From the NCBI RefSeq assembly GCF_018130165.1, contig NZ_JAFCLZ010000020.1:62001-126000 (forward strand): a stretch of DNA of 64,000 bases, in the 5' to 3' direction. Each line of letters begins with the position of its first letter. The first letter of the stretch is position 1. The position numbers were made by a program, and so were the translations under genes. The DNA is from Bradyrhizobium sp. JYMT SZCCT0180 (GTDB taxonomy: Bacteria > Pseudomonadota > Alphaproteobacteria > Rhizobiales > Xanthobacteraceae). The notes under the pieces were generated by a model. The model was given only the letters and a program-made list of their open reading frames with translations. It did no database searches and was not told the origin of the DNA. This document shows, piece by piece, positions 63,394-64,000 of the stretch.

Positions 63394-64000
63394 TCAGAAC
63401 ATCCGCTCCAACTTCTCGCGTTCCGGATAGGTAATCAATACGGCACGATGCTTTCCGTGCAACACAAACAAGCTGCCGGCCGCCACGGCAGAGGCGCCCA
63501 CGTCTATTGCGCGCTTTAAGTCTTCGACTGACGACGCCCCACCGCAAGCGACGACTGGAACGTCGACATGCTGCGAGACGGAGCGTATCAAAGCATCATC
63601 GTAGCCCGCTCGTGTCCCATCTCGGTCGACGTCGTTCAAAAATAGCTCGCCAGCCCCGTGCTCCACACATTGCTTGGCGAACTGTAACGGCTCAAGGCTC
63701 AAGGGTTTCTTGTTTCGGGGGTCGAACACGCAATAAGCTCCGAATAGCTTTCTCTTTATGTTGATCGATACCACCACACTTTGACTTCCGAACTCGTCGG
63801 CAACAGAGGAAATCAACCCGGGATTCTCAAGCGCCGCAGTGCTCAAGATGACTTTTTCAGCGCCGTTCCGGAGAACGCGACGCACCTGATCCAGGTTATG
63901 CAGGCCGCCTCCATAGGCAAAAGGCATGAAGCATTCAGATGCGATCGAACTAATCAAATCGTAGTCTATTTCGCTTCGCTCTCTTGAGGCGCAAATATCC
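63394..64000 (-). CDS. HisF2-type imidazole-glycerol-phosphate synthase homologue (partial, N-terminus outside)
   Basis: The frame is open to the right edge; about 201 residues are visible out of about 250 expected. The visible part begins DICASRERSEIDYDLISSIA, then FMPFAYGGGL, the ammonia-channel/phosphate region, NDVDRDGTRAGYD (equivalent to the catalytic Asp of HisF), and VVACGGASSVEDLKRA. Being beside the WbpG-like gene instead of in a his operon points to the acetamidino-sugar HisF2 group (WbuZ). The start and any HisH2 gene lie beyond 64,000. Confidence 0.88.
   Translation of the reverse strand, partial: DICASRERSEIDYDLISSIASECFMPFAYGGGLHNLDQVRRVLRNGAEKVILSTAALENPGLISSVADEFGSQSVVVSINIKRKLFGAYCVFDPRNKKPLSLEPLQFAKQCVEHGAGELFLNDVDRDGTRAGYDDALIRSVSQHVDVPVVACGGASSVEDLKRAIDVGASAVAAGSLFVLHGKHRAVLITYPEREKLERMF

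Noticed and set aside
62144..64000. Pseudaminic or legionaminic acid pathway around the WbpG/HisF-like genes
   Set aside because: No NeuB-like synthase, PseB/PseC or CMP-sugar synthetase is in the window; uronic-acid type genes are present instead.
63394..64000. HisF of histidine biosynthesis
   Set aside because: No other his genes are nearby and the neighbour is a WbpG-type amidotransferase, so the HisF2 role fits better.
1..64000. CRISPR arrays, tRNA/rRNA genes, insertion sequences, integrases or phage genes
   Set aside because: No regularly spaced direct repeats, no transposase or integrase motifs and no RNA gene signatures were seen on reading both strands; absence of tRNA genes was not tested computationally.

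Overview
The window looks like chromosomal DNA of a GC-rich alphaproteobacterium, most likely Bradyrhizobium or a close relative. The support is the high GC of the housekeeping genes, intergenic palindromic repeats of a kind I associate with Bradyrhizobium genomes, many ABC/TRAP solute-binding genes, and a gnnA/gnnB-like gene pair that fits the 2,3-diaminoglucose lipid A of that genus. No tRNA, rRNA, CRISPR array, insertion sequence or phage module was seen.

Layout, left part (1-26.6 kb): a partial gene end; thiD; a stand-alone Lrp/AsnC ligand-binding domain; a three-gene Fe3+-type ABC importer (SBP, fused permease, ATPase); an orphan TAXI-type TRAP binding protein; a molybdopterin oxidoreductase large subunit with two cytochromes c; murJ; the gnnA/gnnB-like pair; a caspase-fold protein with a DUF4399 protein; an FGE-like secreted protein; and a LysR-headed polyamine uptake and aminobutyraldehyde oxidation operon.

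Middle part (26.7-46.2 kb): a surface-polysaccharide region of many small transcription units. It holds manC, three copies of a manC-epimerase module in different states of decay, a serralysin-like metalloprotease with RTX and YD-like repeats, several SAM methyltransferases, a GT-C membrane protein, a methyltransferase-GT2 fusion, a WlbA/DegT pair, a UDP-uronate 4-epimerase and a UDP-sugar 6-dehydrogenase.

Right part (47.3-64.0 kb): one long minus-strand run of 13 genes, many overlapping or nearly so. It encodes two asparagine-synthetase-type amidotransferases, four CgeB-like glycosyltransferases, a non-hydrolysing UDP-GlcNAc 2-epimerase, three NAD-dependent epimerases, a methyltransferase, an N-acetyl sugar amidotransferase (WbuX/WbpG type) and a HisF2 homologue cut by the window end.

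Together the sugar genes cover most steps expected for a diacetamido-uronic acid nucleotide sugar (6-dehydrogenase, 3-dehydrogenase, 3-aminotransferase, 2-epimerase), followed by acetamidino conversion (WbpG/HisF2) and possibly uronamide formation (AsnB types). The 3-N-acetyltransferase and HisH2 are not in the window; HisH2 may lie just beyond 64,000. The most interesting features are this candidate amidated/amidinated polysaccharide operon with its expanded glycosyltransferase family, and the reciprocal decay of the manC-epimerase modules.
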